A DNA stretch of 64,000 nucleotides from Ditylenchus dipsaci. Taxonomy: Eukaryota > Nematoda > Chromadorea > Rhabditida > Anguinidae. Numbering within the stretch: the first letter of the stretch is position 1; each line of letters begins with the position of its first letter. Made by a program: the position numbers and the translations under genes. This document shows positions 53,116 through 62,882 of the stretch, piece after piece. The notes beneath the pieces are model-generated. The model did no database searches. It worked only from the letters and a program-made list of their open reading frames with translations, and was not told the DNA's origin. The stretch is taken from assembly GCA_004194705.1 (NCBI GenBank), contig SADC01000350.1, forward strand, positions 558,001 through 622,000. The letters are read 5' to 3'.

Positions 53116-53533
53116 ACCCCATCCAGAGAGACCAAACCAAGTGGTCGTCCACTTGGATCGAATTTTTTTTTCAAGGTTTTCGGGTTCCAAAACAATTTTC
53201 GTGCACTAAGTCGACCACGCTGAAGATGGTTTGATAGTGGTAAAATCACGTTTTATCGAGAAATTTTTGACTTATTGCTAATTCTTGATTTTTCAAAATC
53301 AATCGTTAGCAATAGCTCAAAAATTTCTCGATAAAACGTGATTTTACCACTATCAAACCATCTTCAGCGTGGTCGACTTAGTGCACGAAAATTGTTTTGG
53401 AACCCGAAAACCTTGAAAAAAAATTTCGATCCAAGTGGACGACCACTTGGTTTGGTCACTCCGGATGGGGTTCTGAGCGATTCTAAGGGGTGATGCAGAG
53501 GTTGCTGGTTCAAATCCACCTAGTCACGTACCT
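53052..53533. mobile_element. Near-perfect foldback, about 230-bp arms
   Basis: 53052-53281 and 53305-53533 are inverse copies with very few mismatches. Each arm contains the SINE module, AAGTGGACGACCACTTGG, CAAACCATCTTCAGCGTGG and ATAAAACGTGATTTTACCAC. A diverged sister lies at 55655-55985. Confidence 0.9.
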
Positions 53534-54557
53534 TATTTTACCATAATTTTAGATATAAAAAGACAAGCGCTTGACTTTTCAGGTCATTTGGGTGGATATA
53601 CCCCTACTCTGGAGTTACCTGGATATCAACCTGTCCAGGTGGTAACCACCATAAGTTTGGGGTTGGGTAGATAAAACTGCTTTTTCGGTCTTGACAAGCC
53701 CAATTGCTCACAGAAATTTTAGTTTGGAAAAATTGATTTTTCATTTAAAATTAACCATTTTATTTTAGGCCATCCAGTTGGATGGCCAGGTGGTACCTTA
53801 AAGTTGGAGCGTGTGAAATCTCAACTTTGGACTTAAAAAAATCCCATCACTCACACAATTTTAAGTTAGAAAAATCGGTTTATATTTTATTCTTAAGAAA
53901 TTTTAACTTTCAGGCCATCCAGGCGGATATTCATCTGACCAAGAGTAACCCACCGCACGTTTTGGGGTTTGCGTGGTGAAATATTGATTTCGGTCTTAAC
54001 AAACCTGATTCTCCACACAATTTTAAGTTAGAAAAACATGTTATTTTTTGTTTTAAGAATTTTTATTTCTCATTCATGGGTTTGATGTTTAGGGCGGTTT
54101 GAGGGTATTCGAGGTGGTTTGCGATGGTTTGGGACGTTTGGAGTGGTTCGGACACAATCTAAAAAAATTCTAAAAGAATCTTAAAAATCTGCCTTGGTCC
54201 CTCCTGTTGTTTGAAAAAAGTTTTATTTTGGGAAAACGTCTATGCACTAGGGTTGTTGGCGGTCGTTTTTTTTGGTACCCCGCCGGTTATTTCTTAACAA
54301 CAGAGATATGAACAATATGTCGTCTGAGATACAGAATGAATGAATCCTGGTTCGAATGAGCTAACAAAAATTTGAATGATGATTCGAATGAATCGTCTTA
54401 AGACGAATTTCGAAAGTTCGAATTTCGATTTTCCGAATTGTCAAAAGGATGAGTTGCCAAAAGGCTGAGTTGTCAACAAAATGAATTGTGAAAGGCTCAG
54501 TCTGATGTCAGCCTATTTTTTCAGCCATTTTGTAGTTCGTAAGACATTTTGGTCTCT

Positions 54558-54596
54558 AAGCCTAAGCCTAAGGCCTAAGCCTAAGTAGGCCTAAGT
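54558..54596 (-). repeat. Interstitial telomere-like (GCCTAA)n
   Basis: AAGCCTAAGCCTAAGGCCTA followed by further CCTAAG units, inside the right terminus of the element 52371-54659. The left terminus carries only one matching ACTTAGGCTTA. Confidence 0.7.
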
Positions 54597-55312
54597 GGCT
54601 AAACAGAACATAAGGCAGAACGCCAAAAATGTTACATTTGTAGCCAAACGTCTATACCCATAAATAGGCTCCAGTAGGTGTGAAACCCTACGCTGATGAC
54701 CTTGTTAGATATCTGAGAGTGTGTGTATTATTTTGACATCAAACTTGTTAATAAAAGAAATTGGAAAAAGGTTTGCACCAAGTACAGTGTGGGGCATTTT
54801 CACGCCGCTATCTGTTTCACCCATATCTCTTTAAAACTGATTTTCTGTAATTTTGGACCACTTCCTTATTAATTTTGTTACCTCGGATTTTGACGAAATT
54901 TTTTTTCACTCCCATCTTATGAGTGTGTTGTTTTAGGTAGGCTAATGCGTGTTTGCTATTTTAAAAGTGCCTTCGTTGGTGAAAAACGCGCCAATTTAAA
55001 AAATCTATTTTGAAATTTCTCAAAATCTGCAGTTTTTCTTAATATTAGGTATAGGGTTGTCGACGCGTCGAAATTTTCGACGCGTCGAGTCGAGTGGTAC
55101 GTCGAAAGTCGAAATTTTCGACGCGTCGAGTCGAGTCGAAAGTCCAAATTTTTGACTTGCCAAAAAAGTTTCTGCGCGCTGATAAAATTTTAACAGATGA
55201 ATTTATTGAAAACAATTCCGCAACCCGTAACAACCTTTCAAACAAAATCACATATTACTTTCTAACAAAAGACAAATTATTTCTTTTGATTCTTCCTCGG
55301 CTCTAGGTGAAT

Positions 55313-56526
55313 TCATCCTCAACCAATTCATCCTCGGTGAATTCATCCTCGGTGAATTCATCCTCCGGTGAATTCATCCTCCTTTTTGTCCTGGGCAGAA
55401 TATGTTTAAAGACCTGATTTATATATTAAGAGAGCACCCTCATTTTGTGGGCACCCTCAGAGAGCACCCTTATTGATGTCGGGACCAAACAAGAGCCCAA
55501 GAATTGACCACCCTAACCAAAATTCCTGGGTATGTAACTCCTAGTCAGGTGGGTGTCCACCTGGATAGCCTAAAAATGGAAGCAAAAAAAGTTTACACTT
55601 AGTGGGACTCGAACTAGTAACCTCGGTGACAGCAACCCCTCCCCAATTTATACCAAGTGGTCGTAAACCAGGTGGTCGACCACTTGGATCAAATTTTTTT
55701 TTACTTTTTAGAGTTCCAAAAACAAATTTCTGCACTAATTCGAGCATGCTGAAGATGGTTTGACAGTGGTGAAATCACGTTTTATCAAGAAATTTTCGAT
55801 TTATCGCTAACGATTGATTTTGATAAATCAAGAATTACCAATAACTCAAAAATTTATTCATAAAATGTAATTTTACCACTGTCAAACCATCTTCAGCATG
55901 CTCGAATTAGCGCAAAAAAATTAATTTGGAACCCGAAAACGTAAAAATTTTTTGATCCAAGTGGTCGACCACTTGGTTTGGTGCATGGATTCTCAGGGTG
56001 ATGTAGAGGTTGCTAGTGAAAAAAAGTTTCGGACGCGAAAACGTAAAAAAATTTCATCCAAGTGGACGACCACTTGGTTCGGTTTGGTAAATGTTCGTAA
56101 ATTGAGTGGTTTGTATTATTTAGTATTATCAAACAATCTTCAGCATAAAATTTTGGGTATGCTAAAATCGGGTTTTCAGTGATTAAGGCCGCACTTGTGT
56201 GATTCAGAGCCATTTTATGGCGTTAAATTCACTTTTAGCTGGTTTGAGGTTGTTTTAAGAGGTTTGAGTTGGTTTTGGATGGTTTGAGACCATTCGGGGT
56301 GTTTAAGGTGGTTTTGAGTGGTTTGGGGTGGCTTCGGATGGTTTGGGACCATTTGGGGTGAACAAACCCTTTCACCTAAGTTTAAAAATTATAACAACTA
56401 TATTTACTGTCAAGACAAAAAGGAGGAGGAATTCACCGAGGATGAATTCACCGGAGGATGAATTCGCTAGAGGATGAATTCACCGAGGATGAATTCACCG
56501 AGGATGAATTGGTTGAGGATGAATTC
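55313..56526. mobile_element. Nested array-ended element with GGTGAATTCATCCTC units
   Basis: Left array (55313-55385) and inverted right array (56430-56526) of GAATTCATCCTCGGT words share the variant CAACCAATTCATCCTC at the same position in each arm. No clear TSD. The core carries the foldback 55655-55985 and GGTTTGGGGTGG filler (56215-56365). Confidence 0.85.
55655..55985. mobile_element. Diverged foldback, sister of 53052-53533
   Basis: Arms contain GTGGTCGACCACTTGGATC, AGCATGCTGAAGATGG / inverse and AAAATCACG...TTTTATC. The central hairpin CGATTGATTTTGATAAATC matches. Confidence 0.8.
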
Positions 56527-56817
56527 GCCGTCGCCCTTCTTCCTCATTATTCTTGCTAGCTTTTGCCAAAATTTGATCCGCCAATCCTGCCTTGATTATA
56601 AGTAGGTTAGCCGCTGTTTGTTCACCCAACCGAGACCTAAGTGAATTGGCAAACAGCAGACTGGCTTCGGAAAGCATCTTTCCGACGCGACGCTTGAAAG
56701 AGAAATTGCAAGATATTTGCGAGCAAGTTTGGCCAAATTCGGAAAACGCCCAGCATTCGTCGCCCACCACTGATATACTGCTTTATGTCCTGTATCATGC
56801 GGCTTTGGCAATGGCAT
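56525..56817 (-). pseudogene. hAT transposase dimerisation domain, one-base frameshift
   Basis: Reads YQWWATNAGRFPNLAKLARK, YLAISLSSVASERCF, then after a shift FSEASLLFANSLRSRLGEQT, AANLLIIKAGL and KASKNNEEEG. This is the WW--N---FP-LA-LAR-YL-I--SS--SER-FS-A hATC signature. One T is missing at the CTTTCCG near 56680, where TTTTCC would keep the frame. The right-hand part joins the GAATTCATCCTC array. Confidence 0.85.
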
Positions 56818-56934
56818 TTTCTTCTCACTTAGTTATCTGTTGACCTCCTCCTCAAATTTCAAAGGTTTATTCACGATAAAAGGTGAGATCTACTACAGTA
56901 TAAATGTAACACGTTTTTTTTCCGTTATTGACAG

Positions 56935-57060
56935 GCTTAAATTTAGATGACCTGTAAAGCGTGTTGTGGATGCACTTTTGCTTTGCTTGATTTCATCGCC
57001 ACAGACGCATATGGCCTTGTCACCGACTTCTTGAAATACTTCCAAACGGTAGACATCGTT
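56935..57060 (-). pseudogene. BED zinc finger of the hAT transposase
   Basis: VWKYFK (in one frame) followed by EVGDKAICVCGDEIKQSKSA and STTRFTGHLNLSLS (in another) is a BED finger. The W-YF, C-C and H are visible, but the first Cys pair is compressed and a frame change is needed. It lies about 120 bp upstream of the hATC domain, so the catalytic core has been deleted. Confidence 0.8.
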
Positions 57061-57812
57061 CCCTGAACCAATTAAAATAAAATTCACGAGATTTAATGCC
57101 CATTTGCGGACGTGTCTTTCTAAGCGAGATATCATCATCAAAAATACAAATACAGGCTGTACAGTGAGCATTATTTTCCGAGTGCGTGTGTTTAAAATTC
57201 AAATTCAAACAGTGAAAGTGGAAATTTTCTTGGAGTTGAAAGTCGAAATTTTCGACGCGTCGAGTCGAGTCGTAAGTCGAAAGTCGATATTTTCGACGCG
57301 TCGAGTCGAGTCGAAAGTCGAAATTTTCGACGCGTCGAGTCGAGTCGAACGTCGAAAGTCGAAATCTTCGACGCGTCGAGTCGAGTCGAACGTCGAAAAT
57401 TTTCGACTTTTCGACGTGAAAAGTCGAATTCGACGCGTCGAGTCGACAACCCTAATTAGGTAATTACAATTATAGAGTGTGATAGCTCGATAGAATCATC
57501 GGCAGAATCATAATCATTGAGCTGAATTTTCTGGCATAAAAAATTTTTGCAGAAAAATTTTCGACTTCTGAGAATTGGGCCTTTTAAGTTAAAAAAGCGG
57601 TTTTTAAAAAACTCAAGGTATGCATAAAAGAGGCTCTAGAAGAGCGGATTGAAATACCTAATTTTTTGCAATGTTCTATCAGACGCGCCTCACAATTTTA
57701 CACAAGAAAAAACAATTTTTTTCGGAAAAGGGGTATCATTGGAAAACGCGAGCTTTTGAAAAGTGACTTGTTCGAAATTTCAAAATTGTAATGTTTATTT
57801 ATTTTAGGTGTA

Positions 57813-58164
57813 CAGGGTGTATCACATAAACTGGTGCAAAAACGAATTAATTTTTCAAAGCAATTTTTGAATGTAACTGCTATTTTATCCACTCCTTTGC
57901 AATGTTTTTCATAGAAAATAATATTCTTAGCGTGTTTGAGTCTCATTATGAATTTGGCATAGCAAAGAGTGTAAGTTCTCAAAGCATAGATCCTTTTCTC
58001 AAACCCAGCAAGTAACAGAACAGAAAAAAACTATGTATCGGAAAAGACCGATTTATGGCTGAAATCAAAAATTATACACTGTGGAGATTTCCGAAAAAAA
58101 TCGGCGGGCAAGAGGTTACGTACACAAATTTTTTTAATTGCACCAGTTTTCGTGATACACCCTG
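57813..58164. mobile_element. mariner-type MITE, ends CAGGGTGTATCAC
   Basis: CAGGGTGTATCACATAAACT and inverse (AGTTTTCGTGATACACCCTG), TA-flanked (57811-57812 and 58165-58166). 57455-57810 beside it shows no gene. Confidence 0.85.
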
Positions 58165-58243
58165 TATGTCAGTTATTTTTTTTCACTCTAATCTATAAAT
58201 GTTATATTTTTCGATGCAAAATTACATGCGTTTTCATCCTAGA

Positions 58244-58620
58244 GAGAAAAAATCTGCAAGTCATGCAAAAATTTCGAGAATTACGTGGCTTAATGGAATA
58301 TTTCGTTTTCGAATACATTTTTTTCACTATAAAGAGAGATCTTTATAAAAGATAAAGGGGCTCACTTAAATTTTTCTTTGTTTTATTTGAAAGCGCTACT
58401 AATTTTGCATCGGATAGTACAAAAAAAGTTTTGTAAAAATTGTCCTTCCAGGAAGTGAAGTCATAATGAAGTAAAGTGGTCGGTGTTAAATTTTGACTTT
58501 TTGGAAAATTTATCGAGCAAATTTTATTTTTATTGACAATATGCAAATTCTGAGGCCGTATTCATGCTCAGCGTGGTCGATTTGCTTATAAAAGTACGAT
58601 CAGATAATGTGAAAAAATAT
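58244..58620. repeat. Left arm of a long inverted repeat
   Basis: Inverse of 59097-59455 with few differences, for example AAGAGAGATCTTTATAAAAG and CCTTCCAGGAAGTGA. A third partial copy lies at 60915-61022. The loop (58621-59096) contains an ORF of basic residues (58564-58767: VKKYIRKDKLRSRKIVK) of doubtful meaning and a TTAA MITE. Confidence 0.85.
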
Positions 58621-58831
58621 ATCAGAAAAGACAAGCTTCGATCCAGAAAAATCGTGAAAACTCGCAGCAGATCAACGAAACACACGGATACTGATTCAAG
58701 AATTCAAAATGAACATTTGAAACAAAAAATGTTTGCATTCAAAAAACAATTCGTGCCAAAACCATAGTGTAGGATTTTGTCCCTGGGAATTCAAATATCA
58801 ACAATTGCTTTTGCCTTAGATGGCCATGCTC

Positions 58832-59035
58832 CTTTAAAGGACCATAGCCGTCGCCGACAACGAGAATTTCAAATGTTTGAATTGGCGCGGGACAGTTCTC
58901 TTTCGTCTTTCATTTTACTCTTTTCAATCATTCGAAGCAGGTCCGAAGAGTAGAGTGCGAGACGAAAGAGAACTGTCCCGCGCCAATTCAAACATTTAAA
59001 ATTCTCGTTGTCGGCGACGGCTATGGTCCTTTAAA
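58832..59035. mobile_element. TTAA-flanked palindromic MITE
   Basis: TTAA at both ends, then AGGACCATAGCCGTCGCC and its inverse. The arms are nearly perfect for about 85 bp and include GGCGCGGGACAGTTCTCTTT. It is the best-preserved member of the family. Confidence 0.9.
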
Positions 59036-59096
59036 CAGCAAAATCATAAGGGGACCAAGGCGAAATCTCAAATTTTTGATGACTTTTTTCAAATTA

Positions 59097-59455
59097 TCTG
59101 ATCGTACTTTATAAGCAAATCGACCACGCTGAGCATGAATACGGCCTCAGAATTTGCATATTGTCAATAAAAATAAATTTTCTCGATAAATTTTCCAAAA
59201 AGTCAAAATTTAACACCGACCACTTTACTTCATTATGACATCACTTCCTGGAAGGACAATTTTTACAAAACTTTTTTGCACTATCCGATGCGAAATTGGT
59301 AGCGCTTTCAAATAAAACAAAGAAAAATTTAAGTGAGCCCCTTCATCTTTTATAAAGATCTCTCTTTATAGTGAAAAAAAATGTATTCGAAAACAAAATA
59401 TTTCCATTAAGCCACGTAATTCTCGAAATTTTTGCATGACTTGCAGATTTTTGAC
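59097..59455. repeat. Right arm of the long inverted repeat
   Basis: Inverse partner of 58244-58620. Confidence 0.85.
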
Positions 59456-60005
59456 AGAGTTAACCCTACGATGGTAACGCTGTAAACTGTTTACGCTGTT
59501 CACGATATCTTATATTTTTTAAAAGAGTTTACTGAAAAAAAACTGATTTTAGATATAATGAGTTTATAGAATACAGAATTCAAGCTAACTAAAAGTTATA
59601 ATTGAAAAAGTCTAATAATTTTTTTGAAGAAGTTGAAAAATGGGTGCAGGTCAATTCATCGATGCAACAGTCATCGACAGTGAAAACTTATCGATGCAAA
59701 ACTCATCGCTGCAAACTGATCGCCAACAAAACTCATCGCCAAAAGAAACTTATCGCTTGCAAAACTCATCGCCGGCAAAACTCATCGATGGCAAAACTCA
59801 TCGCCAAAAGCAACTTATCGCTTGCAAAACTCATCGATAGTTGTATTTTGTCGATTGTTCGTTTATCGACACTTATATTTCGCCGATTGCCTATTCATCG
59901 ACACTTGTGTTTCGTCGATAGCTTTATTCCTTGATTCATACTATGCTGTCCTTGTAGATCAATTTTTCTTTTCTTTAACTGTTTTATAACTATTTTCAGG
60001 CTAAG

Positions 60006-60200
60006 ATGAGCGCAAGCGACTACAGCGAGCACAGTGACAACAGTGGTGGATACAGTAGCGAGGAAGAAGTCGAGTGGGAAGAAATAAATGATGTCGACAT
60101 AGAATGGGTCAATTCTCAGCGAAAGGAAGCTAGCAAAATCATTGTATTATTATGTATTATTGTATTATTATTATTATTAATTATTTGTTTATGGTTTTAG
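60006..60200 (+). CDS. Small acidic, tail-anchored-like protein carried in an array-ended element
   Basis: 64 codons starting eight bases after a TTTTCAG acceptor. The N-terminal half is acidic and serine-rich (MSASDYSEHSDNSGGYSSEE, EVEWEEINDVDIEWV). A short basic hinge follows (SQRKEASK), then a single hydrophobic C-terminal segment (IIVLLCIIVLLLLLIICLWF) ending at the stop. This is the layout of a tail-anchored membrane protein, but the TTATTATTATT microsatellite codes much of the hydrophobic part, so it could be accidental. I recognise no family. It sits between the arrays of a TSD-bounded element, which suggests a captured or element-borne exon. The acceptor implies an upstream exon that I did not find. 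Confidence 0.45.
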   Translation: MSASDYSEHSDNSGGYSSEEEVEWEEINDVDIEWVNSQRKEASKIIVLLCIIVLLLLLIICLWF

Positions 60201-60214
60201 AGAAGTATGAGATA

Positions 60215-60452
60215 CAGTCGACTCTCGATATAAGATACCCCTGTTTTGGGTATCTTATATCGAGTTTTTGCTTTTTTATAGGAAAAAATTTCGATTTCTG
60301 AAAAACGATCGGCAAAATCGGCATCCTTGCGATATTTGCAACCAGACTGTCAAAACAGAATTTTTAAAAAGCTTTGAAAATCGAGCTAAAAAAGTGTGGG
60401 GCCCAGCGGGGGAACGAACTTTTGGGGGGTTTCTTATATCGAGAGTCGACTG
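60215..60452. mobile_element. pogo-like MITE, TA-flanked
   Basis: CAGTCGACTCTCGATATAAG and inverse, TA on both sides (60213-60214 and 60453-60454). GGGTATCTTATATCGAG folds back near the left end. It is nested in 59642-60904. Confidence 0.88.
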
Positions 60453-61104
60453 TATAATGTATTGGATTATACTTTATATAAAATAAGCCTGAAAAAAATT
60501 TTAAATCGATAATACGTATTAAGTCAATACAAAAAGAGTTGTTGTATTGCATCTGCTTACATAAAATTTTTTCTGAATATGTATAAGAGGGTAAGATAAA
60601 AAAAAGCAAAGAACGATAAGACAAAAGTGTCGATGAATAGATAATCGACGAAATAGAAATGTCGATGAATAGACAATCGACAAAATATAAGTGTCGGTGA
60701 ATAAATGATCGACGAATTAAAGGCATCGATGAGTTGAGCTGGCGATGAGTTTGCCATCGATGAGTTTTGCCGGCGATGAGTTTTGCAAGCGATAAGTTTC
60801 TTTTGGCGATGAGTTTTGTTGGCGATCAGTTTTGCAGCGATGAGTTTTGCATCGATAAGTTTTCACTGTCGATGACTGTTGCATCGATGAATTGACCTGC
60901 ACCCTGAAAAATCGGTGACTTTTATAAAGATCTCTCTTTATAGTGAAAAATGTATTCGAAAACAAAATATTCCCATTAATCCACGTAATTGTCAAAAATT
61001 TTTGCATCACTTGCAGGTTTTTTAAAATAAAATTTAGAAAAAAATTTAGAAAAGAATTTAAAATTTTTTTTTATTTAGAAGAATTCAGATCTAAAAAGCG
61101 GTTC

Positions 61105-61215
61105 TGAAATGCCGACGGTGAATTTAGTGAACGGTGAAAATAGTGACGATGAAAATAGTGACGGTGAAAATAGGTGACGGTGAAAATTCTGACGGTGAAA
61201 ATAGTGACGGTGAAA
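61105..61215. repeat. Short array of GACGGTGAAAATAGT
   Basis: Six units of 13-16 bp. No inverted partner was found in the window. 61023-61551 otherwise shows no gene. Confidence 0.8.
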
Positions 61216-61551
61216 CGTAGTGCACCCCTTTTTACAAACCTTTTTAAGTTATCTGGTACAGAAATGAACAGGCTTTTGAAATATGCAAACCAAAAGTTTG
61301 AGGCAAAATCGAAAAATTTTGTAGAGCACTTTTTATGTCGAAAAAAAAATTCAAAAACTTTTCTCACAGCATTCAGACCCTTTTTATGAAATTTTTCAGC
61401 TCAATGGTAAAATTTTTAATTCTAGAAAGAAAGCCCTGAGATTTCTGCGTTGAATAACGCGTAACGCTCAGTCCAGTAGGCAAAAGATCTCGAAGACCGA
61501 AGGTATTTTTATGTGTTTTAAGTGTCTTTACCTTTTTCTTAGATAGTCTAC

Positions 61552-61709
61552 GATGAAGAATGTCATGAGATCGTCCCGTGGAGCGCTAGAAAACAACACG
61601 GCAATCGATTCGATCGTCTCATGGAAAATGGAAAAGCTACCAGCAAAGTAGTGTGCAAGGAAGATCACTGTCGAGCTATTCTCAACAAGAGTCACGATGC
61701 GCATATGAG
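61552..61709 (+). CDS. Exon of an unidentified protein, Cys/His-rich
   Basis: Between TTTTTCTTAG and the donor GTTAGTG one frame stays open: VYDEECHEIVPWSARKQHG, NRFDRLMENGKATSK, VVCKEDHCRAILNKSHDAHM. The C-x4-C-x7-H-x2-H spacing could be a zinc finger (BED- or FLYWCH-like), but this is inference. The next coding piece seems to be 61951-62236, interrupted by two MITEs. Real coding is likely given composition and splice sites. The gene identity and whether it is itself transposon-derived are unknown. Confidence 0.5.
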
Positions 61710-61970
61710 GTTAGTGTTTCAGCATTCAATATGTTGACTTCGACATTATATTTCATGCCAAAAATTGCAAAATTGAGGCAGTTACTGACAGCAAAGCAGT
61801 GCTGGAAATGGTTGCAATAGATTGCGTGATGATTTTCGGACCTAAAAGTCAAAAAAACTTACTAAAAAATTAAATTAAAACACCCAGAGGGACTAGGACT
61901 TTCTACAAAAGGCGATGCGTATCTAAAGTTTCCCAGCCCCTTTAATTCAGAAAATACGTACTCTGTAATC

Positions 61971-62173
61971 CAGGGATCCCATATATCTTTTTTTTATAGA
62001 AGTAGATTTTTACAAAAACTATGATTTTTCGTTTAAAAGAGCATGTTTAAAAAAAACTAAGATTTTCGGTACAAAAAAATCAGTAGCTATAGAATAATTT
62101 TAGAATAAATAAAAAAAAAGATTCGGGCAGTTAAGTAAGTAGATTCTATAAATAAGTAGATATGGGATCCCTG
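61971..62173. mobile_element. hAT-type MITE splitting a possible exon
   Basis: CAGGGATCCCATATATC and inverse (GATATGGGATCCCTG). Flanks CTGTAATC (61963-61970) and CTGTAACC (62174-62181) match at 7 of 8. Left of it, 61745-61950 is a half copy of the ACGCATCGCC / TTAAAGGGG repeat nested at 33697-34316. Confidence 0.85.
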
Positions 62174-62181
62174 CTGTAACC

Positions 62182-62236
62182 GAGAAATCGGAGAACGAAC
62201 AGCTTTCACCAAGCGTCATGGAAAGGACACGTGTTT
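62182..62236 (+). CDS. Possible second exon of the unidentified gene, broken by the MITE
   Basis: If the hAT MITE and one TSD copy are taken out, 61951-61970 continues into 62174 and reads KYVLCNREIGERTAFTKRHG then KDTCLQKLEVN before a stop or donor near 62256. C and H residues continue the pattern of the exon at 61552. No good acceptor phase could be fixed. Confidence 0.3.
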
Positions 62237-62457
62237 GCAGAAGTTAGAAGTGAATAGTCATTTTCCTGGTTCAGTCAAAAAGCGTCAAAATGTTAGTCAA
62301 AACTTTCGACTGTCATTTTGACGGTTTTTGACGCTTTTTGACTAAACCGTCAAAATTTAAAAATAGAAAAAGTGCCAAATATTTTGACCAAATTTTGCCA
62401 TTTTGACGCTTTTGAGTTTATTAAATGATCAATTTTATCATTTACTTTGCAAATTTT

Positions 62458-62820
62458 CATAAAATGACTTGGATTGCTCAGAGCCCTACCCTGGAGTGGA
62501 CAGAAGCCCCTGAAAGTTGGTTCTTGGGGGTCGATTGAGGAGGGGGGTAAACTTTTCGCGAAAATTCGATTGGGCGGATCAGAATTCCAGTCCGATAGGC
62601 TTAATCGCTCTTAATCGGCTTAACCAATTCCACCCTAGACCACTCAAACCACCATTAACCTGAAATTCTGAGCTATTAAGCCCATCGGACTGCAATTCTG
62701 ATCCATCCGAATTTACGCAAAAAGTTCACCCCTCCCCTTAAATCAACCCGCAAAAAGCCAACTTTCAGGGCTTCTGGCCACTCCAGGGTGGAGTTCTGAG
62801 CAATCCAAGTCATTTTATGA
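62458..62820. mobile_element. Foldback MITE, about 150-bp arms
   Basis: CATAAAATGACTTGGATTGC and inverse at the two ends. The arms contain CCTGAAAGTTGG and GATCAGAATTCCAGTCCGAT / inverses. The centre (62600-62660) resembles part of 1970-2110. Confidence 0.85.
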
Positions 62821-62882
62821 AAAGAAAAAGGAACAAAATTATCAACGCCGAAGTTTTACCGTCCATTCGAAAAACTTTTCAT

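Larger units (their letters stand above)
52371..54659. mobile_element. Array-ended element with TTGACAACTCAGCCT units, 9-bp TSD
   Basis: Both termini contain AGACGTTTGGCTACAAATGT in inverted orientation. They are flanked by ATAAATAGG (52362-52370 and 54660-54668). Subterminal arrays of TTTTGACAACTCAGCC (52490-52555) face a shorter inverse (54437-54505). GCCTAA runs sit near the right end. Nested inside are a hAT-type hairpin (52692-52925), a foldback (53052-53533) and SINE modules. Confidence 0.85.
55052..57454 (-). mobile_element. hAT transposon with GTCGACGCGTCGAG arrays, 8-bp TSD
   Basis: Ends TAGGGTTGTCGACGCGTCG and inverse. ATTAGGTA flanks both sides exactly (55044-55051 and 57455-57462). 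TTTTCGACGCGTCGAGTCG words form arrays just inside each end (55065-55150 and 57245-57440). On the minus strand it encodes a BED finger and a hATC domain only 100 bp apart, so most of the transposase is deleted. Another array-ended element (55313-56526) is nested inside. Confidence 0.93.
59642..60904. mobile_element. Array-ended element with CAAAACTCATCG units, 8-bp TSD
   Basis: Ends GGGTGCAGGTCAATTCATCG and exact inverse, flanked by TGAAAAAT on both sides (59634-59641 and 60905-60912). Arrays of AAAACTCATCGCC and CTTATCGCTTG words fill 59690-59900 and, inverted, 60625-60885. The core holds an ORF for a small acidic membrane protein (60006-60200) and a nested pogo-like MITE (60215-60452). Confidence 0.93.

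Noticed and set aside
57104..57463. Opposing ORFs with RRVESK / RLDSTRRK repeats
   Set aside because: Both strands of the palindromic GTCGACGCGTCGAG array at the end of the hAT; no protein signal.
60006..61709. Joining the 60006 ORF and the 61552 exon as one host gene
   Set aside because: The first lies inside a TSD-bounded element and ends in its own stop. No donor was found that would splice to 61552 in phase.
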